NCBI RefSeq assembly: GCF_042679565.1
Contig: NZ_JBHTMY010000003.1
Location: forward strand, 868,001 to 932,000
Direction: 5' to 3'
DNA from: Namhaeicola litoreus
GTDB lineage: Bacteria > Bacteroidota > Bacteroidia > Flavobacteriales > Flavobacteriaceae
DNA length: 64,000 nt
Position 1 is the stretch's first letter, and every line of letters begins with the position of its first letter. A model generated the notes under the pieces. The model had not been told where the DNA came from. It searched no databases and saw only the letters and a program-made list of their open reading frames with translations. A program made the position numbers and the translations under genes. Positions 62,583 to 64,000 of this stretch are shown here, piece after piece.

Positions 62583-63014
62583 ATGATGAATTCTGATCAA
62601 ATCATAGCGATGTTACCCTATCAAAAACCTTTTTTGTTTGTTGATCAATTACTTGAAATTTCAGAAGAGGGTGTGACTGGCGAATATACTTATTCCGAGG
62701 ATGAGTATTTTTATAGAGGACATTTTAAAAACGAAGCCATTACCCCAGGGGTTATTTTAACCGAAACTATGGCACAAATCGGTGTTGTATGTTTGGGTAT
62801 TGTTTTAATAGGAGAGACCCAAATTGAAAAACCAAGTATTGCGCTCACATCTCAGAAGATCGATTTTTACTTACCGGTATACCCAAAAGAAAGGGTTGTT
62901 GTAAAATCTGAAAAACTCTATTTTAGGTTTGGAAAATTAAAGTGTAGCGTAAATATGTTCAATGCCCAAGAGAAATTAGTTTGCAGAGGCGAAATATCTG
63001 GAATGATAAAATAA
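62583..63014 (+). CDS. 3-hydroxyacyl-ACP dehydratase-like hot-dog protein
   Basis: A 143-residue FabZ-type protein, started at ATG 62583; a TTG at 62577 overlapping the SDR stop is the alternative. The catalytic His is in GHFKNEAITPG and the catalytic Glu in LTETMAQIG, separated as in FabZ. It would dehydrate beta-hydroxyacyl-ACP. It lies 2 bases from the SDR stop and 2 bases before the next gene, in the same operon. An essential housekeeping FabZ is expected elsewhere, so this copy should be specialised. Confidence 0.86.
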   Translation: MMNSDQIIAMLPYQKPFLFVDQLLEISEEGVTGEYTYSEDEYFYRGHFKNEAITPGVILTETMAQIGVVCLGIVLIGETQIEKPSIALTSQKIDFYLPVYPKERVVVKSEKLYFRFGKLKCSVNMFNAQEKLVCRGEISGMIK

Positions 63015-63016
63015 TT

Positions 63017-64000
63017 ATGAAGACAAGAGTGGTCATTACTGGATTAGGTGTAATATCTCCAAACGGAATTGGTGTAGAAAGCTTTTTGAAATCAATTCAA
63101 ACTGGTACATCAGGCATCAAACATTATCAAGAATTAGAAGATTTAAATTTTTCGTGCTGTATTGGGGGTATACCTGAAATTACGGAAGAACTAAAAACAA
63201 AATACTTTACTCCACTACAATTAAAAGATTTCAAAAGCTCTGGGATTCTATATGGGTGTATGGCCGGTATCGACGCCTATAAAGATGCCGGACTATACCA
63301 GACTATTGACAAAGTTGACTATGAAAGTGGTACGATATTCGGAGCAGGAACCTCGGGGGTCGAAAAGTTTAGGGAAGCTATCTATAAAGTAGATGAGAAA
63401 CAGGTCCGTCGATTAGGCAGCACCACCGTAGCGCAAACCATGGCGAGTGGTGTAAGTGCATATTTAGGCGGTATGTTGGGGTTGGGTAACATTGTGACAA
63501 CCAATTCTTCGGCTTGTACCACGGGTACGGAGGCAATTATTCTGGGTTATCAAAGGATTTTGGCTGGGTATGCTAAGAGAATGTTGGTCGGTAGTTGTGC
63601 AGATCATGGCCCTTATGTTTGGGGTGGTTTTGATGCATTAAGGGTATTGGCACATAAATATAATGAGAGTCCTGAAAAAGCTTCAAGACCGATGAGCAAA
63701 AGTGCTTCCGGATTTGTTCCAGGTAGTGGTGCCGGGGCTCTCGTAATAGAAACACTGGATAGTGCCTTGGAAAGAAAAGCTACAATTTATGCAGAAGTGT
63801 TAGGAGGAGCTATAAACTCTGGTGGACAGCGAAATGGCGGTTCTATGACCGCTCCCAATCCCGAGGGGGTGCAAATGTGTATCAAACAAGCCATTTTAAA
63901 TTCGGATATTGATCCAAAAGATATTGATTGTATCAATGGGCATTTAACTGCAACGACCAAAGATAGTTTGGAAATTGAAAATTGGGTCGCAGCATTGAAT
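63017..64000 (+). CDS. Beta-ketoacyl-ACP synthase (KAS I/II type), 3' end outside window
   Basis: The visible 328 codons encode the N-terminal part of a thiolase-fold condensing enzyme. The start MKTRVVITGLGVISPNG is typical of FabB/FabF. The active-site Cys167 is in NSSACTTGTE, and a catalytic His309 is in INGHLTATTKD, a divergent version of the usual HGTGT motif. The second His and the C-terminus lie beyond the edge. It starts 2 bases after the dehydratase and belongs to the PKS operon; it probably extends the acyl chain used by the type III PKS. Confidence 0.9.
   Translation, partial: MKTRVVITGLGVISPNGIGVESFLKSIQTGTSGIKHYQELEDLNFSCCIGGIPEITEELKTKYFTPLQLKDFKSSGILYGCMAGIDAYKDAGLYQTIDKVDYESGTIFGAGTSGVEKFREAIYKVDEKQVRRLGSTTVAQTMASGVSAYLGGMLGLGNIVTTNSSACTTGTEAIILGYQRILAGYAKRMLVGSCADHGPYVWGGFDALRVLAHKYNESPEKASRPMSKSASGFVPGSGAGALVIETLDSALERKATIYAEVLGGAINSGGQRNGGSMTAPNPEGVQMCIKQAILNSDIDPKDIDCINGHLTATTKDSLEIENWVAALN

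Noticed and set aside
1..64000. CRISPR array
   Set aside because: No regularly spaced set of direct repeats with unique spacers was seen; the only tandem repeats are contiguous 11-mers.

Overview
The window is AT-rich chromosomal DNA from a member of the Bacteroidota, most likely a (marine) flavobacterium. Supporting signs are a type IX secretion cargo with a gliding-motility C-terminal domain next to a PorP/SprF-like protein, Bacteroidota-type TAnnTTTG promoter elements, weak Shine-Dalgarno sites, a Bacteroidota-type tyrosine recombinase, a CusA-TolC fusion pump and many lipoprotein signals. No species call is made.

Region 1 (1 to about 17.93 kb) is an accessory island that reads as an integrated mobile element. 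An integrase cut by the left window edge is followed by an unknown protein, an excisionase-like HTH protein and a RepA-like ATPase. Next comes a complete type I restriction-modification operon (hsdM-hsdS-hsdR plus a YgjP-type metallopeptidase). A scar holds a SIR2-like N-terminus and the C-terminus of a type III restriction enzyme. A subtilisin-like protease is paired with a small HExxH protein. About 0.75 kb of nested inverted repeats then precedes a lone PD-(D/E)xK-like gene. A tightly overlapping minus-strand module of unknown function follows (251-aa protein, DUF5675 protein, two small membrane proteins, a startless relic). The island ends in 11-bp tandem repeats at the 3' end of a tRNA-Arg gene, which looks like an attachment site.

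Region 2 (17.9 to 33 kb) is mostly core genome: a Ser-Pro-Arg tRNA operon with a good promoter, a DUF4136-like lipoprotein, a DcaP-like porin with an octaheme cytochrome-TPR protein, prfC, a lipoprotein cyclophilin, idi, queD, a Bcp-type peroxiredoxin, add, kdsB, a HAD phosphatase, divergent oxyR and dps, and a glycosyltransferase.

Region 3 (33 to 50.9 kb) holds a heavy-metal RND pump whose inner-membrane and outer-membrane parts are fused, its adaptor, an ATP-cone nuclease, a YbdG-like channel, an unusual DUF4242/cyclase-like/AraC regulator, a truncated haemoglobin, a flavin oxidase with an apparent nonsense codon near its end, an MFS-cupin-SDR operon, and a T9SS lectin with its SprF-like partner.

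Region 4 (50.9 to 64 kb) has a TetR-ABC-HlyD-TolC export operon whose ATPase lacks most canonical motifs, a VWA/MoxR-like pair, and the start of a type III polyketide synthase operon: flavoprotein, methyltransferase, type III PKS, enoyl-ACP-reductase-like SDR, FabZ-like dehydratase and a ketosynthase cut by the right edge. This operon appears to couple a dedicated fatty-acid-like elongation set to a type III PKS, probably giving a methylated and oxidised phenolic or pyrone lipid. The best candidates for undescribed biology are this cluster, the 15.6-17.4 kb module and the protease pair in the island.
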